From contig NZ_WNLA01000033.1 of assembly GCF_009720865.1 (NCBI RefSeq), forward strand, positions 1 to 50,744: a stretch of DNA of 50,744 nt, given 5' to 3'. Under the pieces are notes generated by a model. It worked only from the letters and a program-made list of their open reading frames with translations. It was not told the origin of the DNA and ran no database searches. Source of the stretch: Pseudoduganella ginsengisoli (lineage in GTDB: Bacteria > Pseudomonadota > Gammaproteobacteria > Burkholderiales > Burkholderiaceae_D). The position numbers were made by a program, and so were the translations under genes. This document shows positions 23,502 through 31,286 of this stretch, piece after piece (position 1 is the stretch's first letter; every line of letters begins with the position of its first letter).

Positions 23502-24233
23502 ATGCCTATCTTTGGTCTTGGAATTCACATCCTCATTGCACTGCTGTTCGCCGTGCACGTGGTACGGACGCACCAGCAACTGTACTGGCTGCTGATCCTT
23601 TTCTCTTTCCCGATGCTAGGCAGCATCGTCTACTTCTTCGCGATTTATTTGCCGAATTCCCGGCTCGAGCATGGGGCGCGCAAAGCCGTGGCGGCAGCGG
23701 CGCGCACCTTGGACCCGGGCCGCGAACTGCGCGAAGCACAGGCTGCATTTGAATTGACGCCGACCGCACAAAACCAGATGCGCCTGGCGTATGCGCAGCT
23801 CGACGCAGGCAACGCGCAAGAGGCGGCCGGGACGTTTGAGTCATGCCTGAATGGCGTGTTCGGTGCGGACCTGGAAGTGCGGCGCGGTGCGGCACGGGCC
23901 AATCTGGCATGCGGCCGTGTCGATGCCGCCGTGGCGCACCTGGACTTTATCCGCCGCGCCGATCCAAATTTCCGTGCTGAAGAAACCGCGATCCTGCGCG
24001 CGCAAGCACTAGGTGCTGCGGGCCGGATAGCAGACGCCAAGGCCGCATTTGCCGAAGCGCTGGAGCGGTTTAACAGTTTTGCCGTACGGGCTGAATACAT
24101 TATCTGGGCGCGCTCAGCGGGCGAACAGGCGCTGGCGGACAGCCTGCGGCCGGAGCTGGAAAAGACTATGCAATACTGGAACAGGCACACGCGCGGCATG
24201 AATGCGGAGTTGCTGAAGCGGCTGGGGATGTGA
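23502..24233 (+). CDS. Membrane-anchored TPR-like protein
   Basis: Protein of 243 residues. The N-terminus has two membrane spans (about 3-20 and 28-48; LIALLFAVHVV and WLLILFSFPMLGSIVYFFAIYLP), similar to the N-terminal domain of cardiolipin-synthase-like and related proteins. The rest (about 60-235) is helical with TPR-like pairs (NQMRLAYAQLDAGNAQEAAGTFESCL and LRAQALGAAGRIADAKAAFAEALERF). It probably serves as a membrane-bound protein-protein scaffold. The start is fixed by the membrane segment although no ribosome binding site is visible; instead a perfect hairpin ends at the ATG. Confidence 0.85.
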   Translation: MPIFGLGIHILIALLFAVHVVRTHQQLYWLLILFSFPMLGSIVYFFAIYLPNSRLEHGARKAVAAAARTLDPGRELREAQAAFELTPTAQNQMRLAYAQLDAGNAQEAAGTFESCLNGVFGADLEVRRGAARANLACGRVDAAVAHLDFIRRADPNFRAEETAILRAQALGAAGRIADAKAAFAEALERFNSFAVRAEYIIWARSAGEQALADSLRPELEKTMQYWNRHTRGMNAELLKRLGM

Positions 24234-24242
24234 CGGCAAGCT

Positions 24243-24809
24243 ATGATGAATTATGTGAAACGTATTGCTTTCCCGGTTTTGTTTTGTTGTTTCGGTTCGG
24301 CCTGGGCGACTGATGCAAAAGTCATTCATCTGCACTACGGCGTCAATCAAGTCAATTTCGCAGGCGCCGGGGCGGAAGGGCTTGCCGTTTTGGGCCGCCG
24401 CGAGAATTTCAATGCCCATGGTTTCGACGTGCTGACGCTGTATCTGAAACCGAAACAAACGAGTAACGGCGCTGAAGACTGGCAGCTGGTCAGTCTATTT
24501 GATGGCCAACAGGAGGCATTGACGGTAAACGTAGGTGGCGGCGCCGACTGTACTTTGCATGACTTCAGGCTGGTACCGGCTAACGGCAGCGTTAGCCTCA
24601 TTGTTGCCGACCGCGAATTAGGAACAAGTTTCGCCGATGCAGCCCCGGTCAAATTCAAGCATTATGCGCTGCGCCATAATGCATCTTCCGAGATGGGCCA
24701 TCCGCTGTACTATTTTGAATTGGTCAAGACTTCCAGGGCAAAGCGTTCCTATTGCGATGTAGGGGACGCCTTCGAAAAAGAGCTGCGTATCGGCCCGTAT
24801 CGTCAATAG
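24243..24809 (+). CDS. Secreted CarG-like protein
   Basis: Protein of 188 residues with a signal peptide (about 1-22). The stretch HLHYGVNQVNF ... LGRRENFNAHGFDVLTLYL (29-69) followed by GGGADCTLHDFRL resembles CarG-like proteins, a family named after a carbapenem self-resistance factor; the match is from memory and does not by itself mean drug resistance. A second region ends with cysteine-containing YCDVGDAF. Codon use is more AT-rich than the flanking genes. It is followed two bases later by a secreted CHASE2-domain protein, so both are probably exported together. Confidence 0.75.
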   Translation: MMNYVKRIAFPVLFCCFGSAWATDAKVIHLHYGVNQVNFAGAGAEGLAVLGRRENFNAHGFDVLTLYLKPKQTSNGAEDWQLVSLFDGQQEALTVNVGGGADCTLHDFRLVPANGSVSLIVADRELGTSFADAAPVKFKHYALRHNASSEMGHPLYYFELVKTSRAKRSYCDVGDAFEKELRIGPYRQ

Positions 24810-24811
24810 GC

Positions 24812-25639
24812 ATGCACATCCACCGCCTCATTCTAACGGCATGCCTGCTATTTGCAGGTAACCTCACCGCATGGGCCGGCTCGTTTGAGCAAGACTTCGC
24901 CGTGGTCTACATCGACAAAGACACTGAGGCAAAGTATGGTGCGCTGCCCATCAATCGCAGCGTGCTGGCCAAGGGCATGGACGCCATTGCCGCTGCCGGC
25001 GCCAAAGGCCTGGTCATTAAATTTTTCGTCGACCAGCCCAAAGACGAGCAAGACGACAAACGCCTGGCCAACTCGCTGTCACGCATCCCCGTGGTACTCC
25101 AGGCCCGGCTGGACGATAGCGAGCGGACGCCGAATCCGCTAGCAGTCAAATTCACACTGGGCAGTGACCTGTATGGTACGCCGGCCGCGACGAGCGGCTG
25201 GATTCCGCTGCCGAGGTTTGCAGACCACGTGCAAGACATCGGCTTTGTCGATTTCCATTCCAACGTGGTCCCGATGGTCGAGCGGTATCAATCGCACGCC
25301 GTCAAATCGCTGGTGCTGTGCGCCATCGAACTAGCGGCAGGTAAAAAAGCGCAAATATCCGATAAGAAGCAGATCCAGGTTGGCTCACGCATCATTCCGG
25401 TTGACGATCAAAACCGTGTAACCGTTCAACTGATCACACCGCAATTCAACAAAGGCATCGCATTCAACGCCGTGCTGGATGGCACGGCCAAACTGGCGTT
25501 GCAAAACAAAATCGTCGTGCTGGCCTATGACGGGCCACATATCCCGACTGTGAGCACGCCGCTGGGGCCATTGGGGGCGCACAAGTACTTCGTCAATATC
25601 CTGCGCTCGCTATATGATGCGGCGCCAGACAGGCGTTAA
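24812..25639 (+). CDS. Stand-alone secreted CHASE2-domain protein
   Basis: Protein of 275 residues with a signal peptide (about 1-22). The whole mature part looks like a CHASE2 sensor domain: VVYIDKDTEAKYGALPINRSVL, AAAGAKGLVIKFFVDQP, DIGFVDFHSN and the closing KIVVLAYDGPHIPTVSTPLGPLGAHKYFVNIL. In known proteins CHASE2 is the periplasmic part of kinases, adenylate cyclases or cyclic-di-GMP enzymes and is followed by membrane spans; here no span or output domain follows. The start at 24812 is chosen because it gives the signal peptide directly; an upstream in-frame ATG lies inside the previous gene. Confidence 0.8.
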   Translation: MHIHRLILTACLLFAGNLTAWAGSFEQDFAVVYIDKDTEAKYGALPINRSVLAKGMDAIAAAGAKGLVIKFFVDQPKDEQDDKRLANSLSRIPVVLQARLDDSERTPNPLAVKFTLGSDLYGTPAATSGWIPLPRFADHVQDIGFVDFHSNVVPMVERYQSHAVKSLVLCAIELAAGKKAQISDKKQIQVGSRIIPVDDQNRVTVQLITPQFNKGIAFNAVLDGTAKLALQNKIVVLAYDGPHIPTVSTPLGPLGAHKYFVNILRSLYDAAPDRR

Positions 25640-25694
25640 GCCCATTTGCATGACGTGGCAGATCGGGGAATACCCGCCGCGCCCCGTCGCCGTG

Positions 25695-26033
25695 TCAGTA
25701 CTGCCCGATAAACTGAAAATGCAACGCCGCCGCCTGCGCAAACCCCGCTGCTTTTAACTTCGCATCCACGTCGGCGGCAAGGCCGGCCAGCCGCTTTACG
25801 TCTGCTGCCGCATAGGTGTCATGCTCCAGCCCCATCCACGCCAACTGGCGCCCGACATACAGGAAATAATCTTCCCCGTCCGTCATGCGTCCGTTAAACG
25901 TATCGAGCCCAACCTGCTGCGCGGCAATGCATCGCGGGTCGGTATTGTCGCCGCATGCGTCAAATACTTCCTCGTCATCAGGATTCAGTGCGATCTTGAC
26001 GCCATAGAATGCTACGAACGAATCCGCCCCCAT
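25695..26033 (-). CDS. Conserved hypothetical protein (112 residues)
   Basis: Acidic soluble protein, no signal peptide or membrane span. Regular features: MGADSFVAFYG at the N-terminus, a region with three cysteines nearby (ACGDNTDPRCIAAQ) and GRQLAWMGLEHD. The ATG is preceded by GAGGGGG, a good ribosome binding site. It is convergent with the CHASE2 gene and divergent from the alcohol dehydrogenase gene. I do not recognise a family and give no function. Confidence 0.8.
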   Translation of the reverse strand: MGADSFVAFYGVKIALNPDDEEVFDACGDNTDPRCIAAQQVGLDTFNGRMTDGEDYFLYVGRQLAWMGLEHDTYAAADVKRLAGLAADVDAKLKAAGFAQAAALHFQFIGQY

Positions 26034-26262
26034 CCGATCCCCCTCGTGAGTTAAGTACTGCCCCGCTCCATCGATTCAAACAATGACGCCGTGCAAATGC
26101 AATACTTTATCCCAGGCTGGACCTTCGATCCAAACCGTGCGGCTTTCGTTCGCCAAGCCGCTCTGCGCGCCCTCCTCCTACAGCATGGCTACCGGTGCGC
26201 CTACGCGTACCGGCCGGGCCCCGGCCTACCATGGCCACAAGCCCATGCCAACGGAGGAGACC
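26034..26262. other. Divergent intergenic region before the alcohol dehydrogenase
   Basis: The dehydrogenase frame is open back to 26083 but lacks a good start there; the 180-base extension reads like non-coding sequence. Promoters of both flanking genes should lie here. I see no clear FNR box or sigma-70 pair. Confidence 0.4.
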
Positions 26263-27423
26263 ATGCGCGCTCTCGTTTACCATGCGGCGCACGATGTCCG
26301 CGTCGACAACGTGCCCGACCCCGTGTTGCGGGAACCCGACGATATCATCCTGCGCGTCACCGCCACCGCCATCTGCGGCTCGGATCTGCACTTGTACCGG
26401 GGCAAGGTCCCTGCCATGCGCGAAGGCGATATCCTCGGCCATGAATTCATGGGGATCGTGGAAGAAGCCGGTCCGGCTGTCACTGAGCTGAAAAAAGGCG
26501 ACCGTGTCGTGGTGCCGTTTGTCATTGCGTGCGGCGACTGCTTCTTTTGCAATATGCGGCTGTATTCCGCCTGCGAAACCACCAATCCCGACCGTGGCGC
26601 CATCCTCAACAAAAAACAGCTCCACTCCGGCGCCGCCATGTTCGGCTATACGCATTTATATGGCGGCGTGGCGGGCGGCCAGGCGGAATATGTGCGGGTG
26701 CCGAAAGCCAATGTGGGACCGATCCGCATTCCCGATGGCTTGAACGATGAGGAAGTACTGTTCCTCAGCGATATCCTGCCCACCGGCTACCAGGCCGTGC
26801 TGAACGCCGGTGTCGGCATTGGCTCCAGCCTGGCCGTATTTGGCGCCGGCCCGGTGGGGCAAATGGCTTGCGCGTGCGCGCGCATGATGGGCGTGGGCAA
26901 GCTATTCATTATCGATCACCACCCATACCGCCTGGCCTTTGCTCAGGCAACCTATGACGCCATTCCCATCAATTTCGATGAAGCCGATGCGGCCGAAGCC
27001 ATCATTGAACAGACGCAGTCGCGCGGTGTCGATGGCGCCATTGACGCAGTGGGCTTTGAAGCCAAAGGCAGCGCGCTGGAAACCGCGCTGACGGCATTGA
27101 AGCTGGAAGGGTCCAGCGGCAAGGCGCTGCGCCAGTGCATTGCCGCCGTGCGGCGCGGCGGCACGGTCAGCGTGCCCGGCGTCTATGCCGGCTTTATCCA
27201 CGGCTTCCTGTTTGGCGACGCCTTCGACAAAGGCATCGGCTTCCGCACGGGCCAGACCCACGTGCAGCGCTACATGCCGGAATTGCTGCACTACATCCAG
27301 GATGACAAGCTGCACCCGGACATCATCATTTCACACCGGCTGCCTTTGGCCCAGGCGGCGGAAGGCTACCGCATGTTCAACAACAAGGAAGACCATTGCC
27401 GCAAAGTGGTGCTCAAACCGTAA
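26263..27423 (+). CDS. Zinc-dependent alcohol dehydrogenase, formaldehyde-dehydrogenase-like
   Basis: Medium-chain dehydrogenase of 386 residues. The catalytic zinc site uses Cys38 in ICGSDLH and His60-Glu61 in GHEF; the structural zinc site is Cys90, 93, 96 and 104 (CGDCFFCNMRLYSAC). The Rossmann loop is FGAGPVGQM, and IDHHPYRL follows where cofactor choice is set. The insert with ETALTALKLEGSSGKALRQ and the overall size fit the glutathione-independent formaldehyde dehydrogenase-like branch. The ATG at 26263 is preferred because GGAGGA is close upstream. It converges with the NarL-type regulator with only 7 bases between stops. Substrate is uncertain. Confidence 0.92.
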   Translation: MRALVYHAAHDVRVDNVPDPVLREPDDIILRVTATAICGSDLHLYRGKVPAMREGDILGHEFMGIVEEAGPAVTELKKGDRVVVPFVIACGDCFFCNMRLYSACETTNPDRGAILNKKQLHSGAAMFGYTHLYGGVAGGQAEYVRVPKANVGPIRIPDGLNDEEVLFLSDILPTGYQAVLNAGVGIGSSLAVFGAGPVGQMACACARMMGVGKLFIIDHHPYRLAFAQATYDAIPINFDEADAAEAIIEQTQSRGVDGAIDAVGFEAKGSALETALTALKLEGSSGKALRQCIAAVRRGGTVSVPGVYAGFIHGFLFGDAFDKGIGFRTGQTHVQRYMPELLHYIQDDKLHPDIIISHRLPLAQAAEGYRMFNNKEDHCRKVVLKP

Positions 27424-27430
27424 CGGCGCT

Positions 27431-28063
27431 TTAAATCAAGCCGTGCTCGATCGCGTACCGCGTCAAATCCGCATTGCTGGCCATCCCCATTTTTTCCAGG
27501 ATGCGGCTGCGGTACGTGGTCACCGTGTTGGGGCTGAGGTGCAGGGTTTCGCCGATCTTCACCAGCGATTCGCCGGCCGCGATCAATTTAAAGACTTCCA
27601 GTTCGCGGTTCGACAGGGCTTCCACGCCCTGCGCTCCGCCGCCGCCCACCAGGCTGGCCAGCTTTTCCAGCAAGGCGGGGCTGACATGCTTGCCGCCGCT
27701 GGCAGCCTTGCGCACGGCGTCGATCAGGGTCGATGTCGGGGCATCCTTGGTCAAATACCCCGCCGCGCCGCCTTTCAGCGCGCGCACCGCGTAAATGTCT
27801 TCCGAATACGTGCTGAGCATCAGCACGGCCATGCGCGGATAATCCGCCCGCAGCTGGCGCAGCAAGTCCAGGCCGTTCTTGCCCGGCATCTGGATATCGA
27901 CGACGGCCACGTCATATTCCTGTTCGCTCAGGCGTTGCAGCGCTTCCGTGGCATTGCACGCTTCGCCGCCCACTTCAATACCTTCGGCCGTGCCCAGCAT
28001 CAGGCGCACGCCGTTGCGGGCAATCGCATGGTCATCGACCAGCAGCACGCGGATAGTGCTCAT
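27431..28063 (-). CDS. NarL/LuxR-type response regulator
   Basis: Cytoplasmic response regulator of 210 residues. The receiver domain (1-120) has the acidic pair VDDH, phospho-acceptor Asp56 (AVVDIQMPG) and Lys106 (YLTKDAP). The LuxR-type helix-turn-helix (about 148-205) has LSNRELEVFKLIAAGESLVKI and LSPNTVTTYRSRILEKM. Its start overlaps the end of the receiver-kinase hybrid gene by 4 bases (ATGA). It is the last gene and probable output of the four-gene phosphorelay; HisKA_3-type kinases such as the one just upstream usually pair with NarL-type regulators. Confidence 0.95.
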   Translation of the reverse strand: MSTIRVLLVDDHAIARNGVRLMLGTAEGIEVGGEACNATEALQRLSEQEYDVAVVDIQMPGKNGLDLLRQLRADYPRMAVLMLSTYSEDIYAVRALKGGAAGYLTKDAPTSTLIDAVRKAASGGKHVSPALLEKLASLVGGGGAQGVEALSNRELEVFKLIAAGESLVKIGETLHLSPNTVTTYRSRILEKMGMASNADLTRYAIEHGLI

Positions 28064-29142
28064 GCCGTACCCTCCAGTCCATCCAGCGGCAACTGCAAGC
28101 GCAGCGTCGTGCCACCCGCTTCACCCGGCACAATTTGCAATTCACCGCCGAAATGGCGTACCCGTTCCTGCATTCCAATAATCCCCCACGACGCGCCATT
28201 GCGCAGCCGTTCTTCTGTAATGCCAATCCCATCGTCGGCCACGGTGATGCGCAAGCCGGCGGCGTCCCGCCACGCGTCGATCAGCACAGCCGAAGCGTGC
28301 GCGTGCCGCACCACATTGGTCAACCCTTCCTGCACGACGCGGAACAGCATCGTGCTGCGCCCCGCGTCCAGTTCCAGTTCCGCCGCGTCGGGCTCGATGC
28401 GGCAACTGCAGCGCAGGCCGGAGCGCTGCGCCACCTGTTCCGCGTGCCATTCCAGCGCAGCCCACAAGCCTAATTGATCCAGCACGCTGGGACGCAAATC
28501 CGTGATCACGCGCCGCACGGTGGCAATCGCATCCTGCGCCAGCCCCGCCGCTTCCGACAGCAGTGGATCGGCTTTGCCGCCGGCCCGCTCGATGGCCACG
28601 CCGATATACGCTTTAATGCCCGTCAGCAGGCCGCCCAGTTCATCGTGGATTTCCTGCGCGATGCGCTTGCGTTCATCTTCCCGTATGCTTTCCTGGTGCG
28701 CCGCCAGCTTGCGCAATTCCGCCTCCGCGCGGCGCTTGCCATCAAGCAGGCGCTGTTCGCGCAGCATGCGCAATATCGCCGCCGGCAATTGCGTCAGGTA
28801 GCGCCCCTCGCCATCCTTGACCATGTAATCACGCGCCCCGCGCCGCATGGCTTCGGCCGCCACCATGGCGCTGTCGGCGCCGGTCAGCATCATGACGGGC
28901 GGGCCGGACTGGGGCAACTGGCTGAGAAATTCCAGGCCACTCATGTCGGGCAAGCCATAGTCAAGCAGGATGCAATCGAGCTGGCCCTGCTGCGCCACGG
29001 CCAGGCCATGCTGGCCGCTGTCCGCTTCCAGCAAGGTGAACGCCGCGTCCTGCGACGACGCAAACGTGCGGCGGCACGCCATGCGGTCCACCACATCATC
29101 TTCCACGATCAGCACATTTAACGCAGGGCGTTCCATCGTCAT
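28060..29142 (-). CDS. Receiver-histidine kinase hybrid (NarX-type kinase domain)
   Basis: Cytoplasmic protein of 360 residues: an N-terminal receiver with Asp61 (CILLDYGLPD), a linker coiled coil (about 130-155), a HisKA_3 domain with His166 in ERKRIAQEIHDELGG, and a HATPase domain with NVVRHAHA, VADDGIGI and GIIGMQERV. No membrane span. It can take phosphate on its receiver and then control its own kinase, passing the signal to the NarL-type regulator next door. The frame is open to a TTG at 29160 that overlaps the previous stop; I prefer the ATG at 29142 but neither has a strong ribosome binding site. Confidence 0.9.
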   Translation of the reverse strand: MTMERPALNVLIVEDDVVDRMACRRTFASSQDAAFTLLEADSGQHGLAVAQQGQLDCILLDYGLPDMSGLEFLSQLPQSGPPVMMLTGADSAMVAAEAMRRGARDYMVKDGEGRYLTQLPAAILRMLREQRLLDGKRRAEAELRKLAAHQESIREDERKRIAQEIHDELGGLLTGIKAYIGVAIERAGGKADPLLSEAAGLAQDAIATVRRVITDLRPSVLDQLGLWAALEWHAEQVAQRSGLRCSCRIEPDAAELELDAGRSTMLFRVVQEGLTNVVRHAHASAVLIDAWRDAAGLRITVADDGIGITEERLRNGASWGIIGMQERVRHFGGELQIVPGEAGGTTLRLQLPLDGLEGTA

Positions 29143-29156
29143 GCTTTCAGGGCCGG

Positions 29157-29570
29157 TCAAGGCATCTCGCTCAGCGTCCAGTACATATCGATCGAACGCA
29201 TGATGTCCACGAAGCGGCGGTAATCAACCGGTTTTGCCATATAGCCTGCCACGCCGAGGTCGAAGCTGCGCACCTTGTCTTCCTGCTCCTCCGACGTGGT
29301 CAGCACCACCACGGGTATGCGGCGCAAGCGTTGGTCTTGCTTGACCAGCCGCAGGAACTCGATGCCGTTCATGATGGGCATGTTCAAGTCCAGCAAGATG
29401 ATGCACGGCAATTCATTGTCCGGCTGCGACAGCCATTCCAGTGCCACTTCACCGTTTTCCATGCTGACCACGGGGTTGCACACATGGATTTCCTTCAATG
29501 CGCGAAGGATGGTCATGATATCGACCTGGTCGTCTTCGACCAGCAAGATCGCCTTGTTTTCTACTTTCAT
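29157..29570 (-). CDS. Single-domain receiver protein
   Basis: Protein of 137 residues made only of a receiver domain: VEDDQVD acidic cluster, phospho-acceptor Asp61 in CIILLDLNMP, VLTTS and Lys109-type lysine in YMAKPVD. It is of the Rcp1-like kind that accompanies bacteriophytochrome-type kinases and related PAS kinases. It starts with ATG overlapping the kinase stop by 4 bases. It probably acts as a phosphate shuttle or sink between the PAS-PAS kinase before it and the receiver-kinase hybrid after it. Confidence 0.93.
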   Translation of the reverse strand: MKVENKAILLVEDDQVDIMTILRALKEIHVCNPVVSMENGEVALEWLSQPDNELPCIILLDLNMPIMNGIEFLRLVKQDQRLRRIPVVVLTTSEEQEDKVRSFDLGVAGYMAKPVDYRRFVDIMRSIDMYWTLSEMP

Positions 29571-31075
29571 GCGGTTTCCTGAAGTTGTGCACCTGCGGGC
29601 GGGCGGCCGCCGGCCGGCAAGGTGAACCAGAACGTGCTGCCCTGGCCCTTGACCGACTCGACGCCCACCCTCCCCTGGTACATTTCCACAATTTTTTTCA
29701 CCAGCGCCAGCCCGACACCTGTGCTTTCCACGCGGTCGCGCGGCGCCAGCGTCTGGAACAGCTGGAAGATCCTTTCGAAATGCCGCGCTTCGATGCCGGG
29801 ACCGTTGTCCGACACGGTAAAGCGCCATTCGCCATCCTGCTGCGAGCAGCCCACCACGACTTTGCCGTCAGGCTTGTCCATGTACTTGATCGCGTTGGAA
29901 ATCAGGTTATGGAACACTTGCTGCAAGCGCGTAGGCTCCAGCACCAGCGTGGGCAAGCCCGGCTGCACTTCCACCGTGATATGGGCGGGCGGCGCCAGCA
30001 AATCCACTACATCGGCCAGCATGCGGTTCAAGTCCACCGCCACCCGCGCCTCCTTCACACGGCCGACCCGCGAATACTGCAGGATGCCGTCGATCAGCGC
30101 GCCCATGCGGTGCACGCGGTTGATCAACAGCCGCATATGTTCGCGCCCTTCGTCATTGAAGTGCGGCGCATAGTCCGTGGCCAGCCAGTCGGCCAGCGAA
30201 CCAATGCCGCGCAGGGGCGCTTTCAAATCGTGCGATACGACGTACGCAAAATTCGTCAATTCTTCATTGGCGCTGGTCAGTTCCTGCAACAGCTGGCGGT
30301 TTTCGCGCTCGGCTTCCTTGCGCTGCGAGATATCGCGCACGACGCCGGTAAACATGCGGCGCGTGCCCAGCCACATTTCCGTCACTGTCAATTCCATCGG
30401 GAAGATGGCTCCATCCTTGCGCTGCCCTTCCACTTCGCGGCCAATACCAATGATCTTGCGCTCACCCGTGGCGCGGTAGTGGCGCAGGTAGCCGTCATGG
30501 CGGTCACGGTCCCCGGGCGGCATCAGCAGCGACACGTTTCGCCCCACGGCTTCCGCTTCCGTGTAGCCAAACAGCGTTTCCGCCGCGGGATTCAAGCGCT
30601 CAATGGCGCCAAATTCATCGATGGTGATAATCGCATCCGTCACCGATTCAAACACGGCGCGCATGCGCGCTTCGCTTTCCTGCAGTGCGGCTTCGGCCTG
30701 CTTGCGGCGCGTAATGTCATGCACAATGGCCAGCACCAGCGGCGGATCGGCGCTCATCGGCGACAGGCTCACTTCAACGGGGAATTCGCGGCCATCGCGG
30801 TGCACGCCGGACAATTCCGCCCCCGCACCCATGGCGCGCGGCCGCGGATGGGCGCTGAAGCCGCTGCGCAAGCCCGCATGGGCGGCGCGCAGCCGGGCCG
30901 GCACCAGGGTTTCCACCGGCTGGCCGCGCAGCTCGGCCGCCTCATAGCCGAACAGGCTGCATAACGCAGGATTGGCCAGCAAAATATTGCCGCTGTGGTC
31001 AGCAATCAGCATGGCATCGCTGGCGGCGGCCAGCAGCCACTCCAGGTTCCGGCCTTCCATGACAAAATTTTCCAA
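29567..31075 (-). CDS. PAS-PAS sensor histidine kinase
   Basis: Soluble kinase of 502 residues. Two PAS domains (about 10-125 and 135-250, each ending in an ITRRK / ISQRKEAE-type linker), then a HisKA domain with His282 in VVSHDLKAPLRG, of the phytochrome-like class, and a HATPase domain with NLISNAIKYM, DNGPGIE and STGVGLALVKKI. The start is taken as TTG at 31075 because GGGGAG stands 5 bases upstream, while the in-frame ATG at 31060 has no ribosome binding site. No Cys or His ligand set shows what the PAS domains bind; a redox or gas signal fits the FNR context but is inference. First gene of the relay operon. Confidence 0.92.
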   Translation of the reverse strand: MENFVMEGRNLEWLLAAASDAMLIADHSGNILLANPALCSLFGYEAAELRGQPVETLVPARLRAAHAGLRSGFSAHPRPRAMGAGAELSGVHRDGREFPVEVSLSPMSADPPLVLAIVHDITRRKQAEAALQESEARMRAVFESVTDAIITIDEFGAIERLNPAAETLFGYTEAEAVGRNVSLLMPPGDRDRHDGYLRHYRATGERKIIGIGREVEGQRKDGAIFPMELTVTEMWLGTRRMFTGVVRDISQRKEAERENRQLLQELTSANEELTNFAYVVSHDLKAPLRGIGSLADWLATDYAPHFNDEGREHMRLLINRVHRMGALIDGILQYSRVGRVKEARVAVDLNRMLADVVDLLAPPAHITVEVQPGLPTLVLEPTRLQQVFHNLISNAIKYMDKPDGKVVVGCSQQDGEWRFTVSDNGPGIEARHFERIFQLFQTLAPRDRVESTGVGLALVKKIVEMYQGRVGVESVKGQGSTFWFTLPAGGRPPAGAQLQETA

Positions 31076-31194
31076 CCGTACTCCCCTCTGGCCCAGGCGC
31101 TCGCCTGTATTTTCGCGCAGAATAGCACGGGAACGCCGTCCAGTTAAGGGTTAGCGCCTTATCGGCGGCTTATCAGCGTCTGAAATTGCCAGAT

Positions 31195-31208
31195 TTGATC
31201 TGCATCAA
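31195..31208. promoter_or_regulatory. Perfect FNR box (TTGAT-N4-ATCAA)
   Basis: TTGATCTGCATCAA is an exact match to the FNR/ANR consensus. It lies in the divergent gap between the PAS kinase (start 31075) and the GGDEF-EAL gene (start 31287). A TAGACT -10 candidate at 31231-31236 is placed exactly as in class II FNR-activated promoters (box at -41.5) for the rightward gene. The leftward operon start is 126 bases from the centre. Confidence 0.85.
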
Positions 31209-31286
31209 ATTTTTTCACTGGTATTTACTCTAGACTGCATTCTCATTGCCGATTCGCAACTTTCACTCACTACGCGAAAGCGCAAC

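Noticed and set aside
24243..24809. Carbapenem resistance gene
   Set aside because: Only a family-level resemblance to CarG, with no carbapenem biosynthesis or beta-lactamase genes nearby; a resistance role is not supported.
24812..25639. CHASE2 adenylate cyclase or kinase
   Set aside because: The gene ends right after the CHASE2 domain; there is no membrane span or catalytic domain and the next gene is on the other strand.
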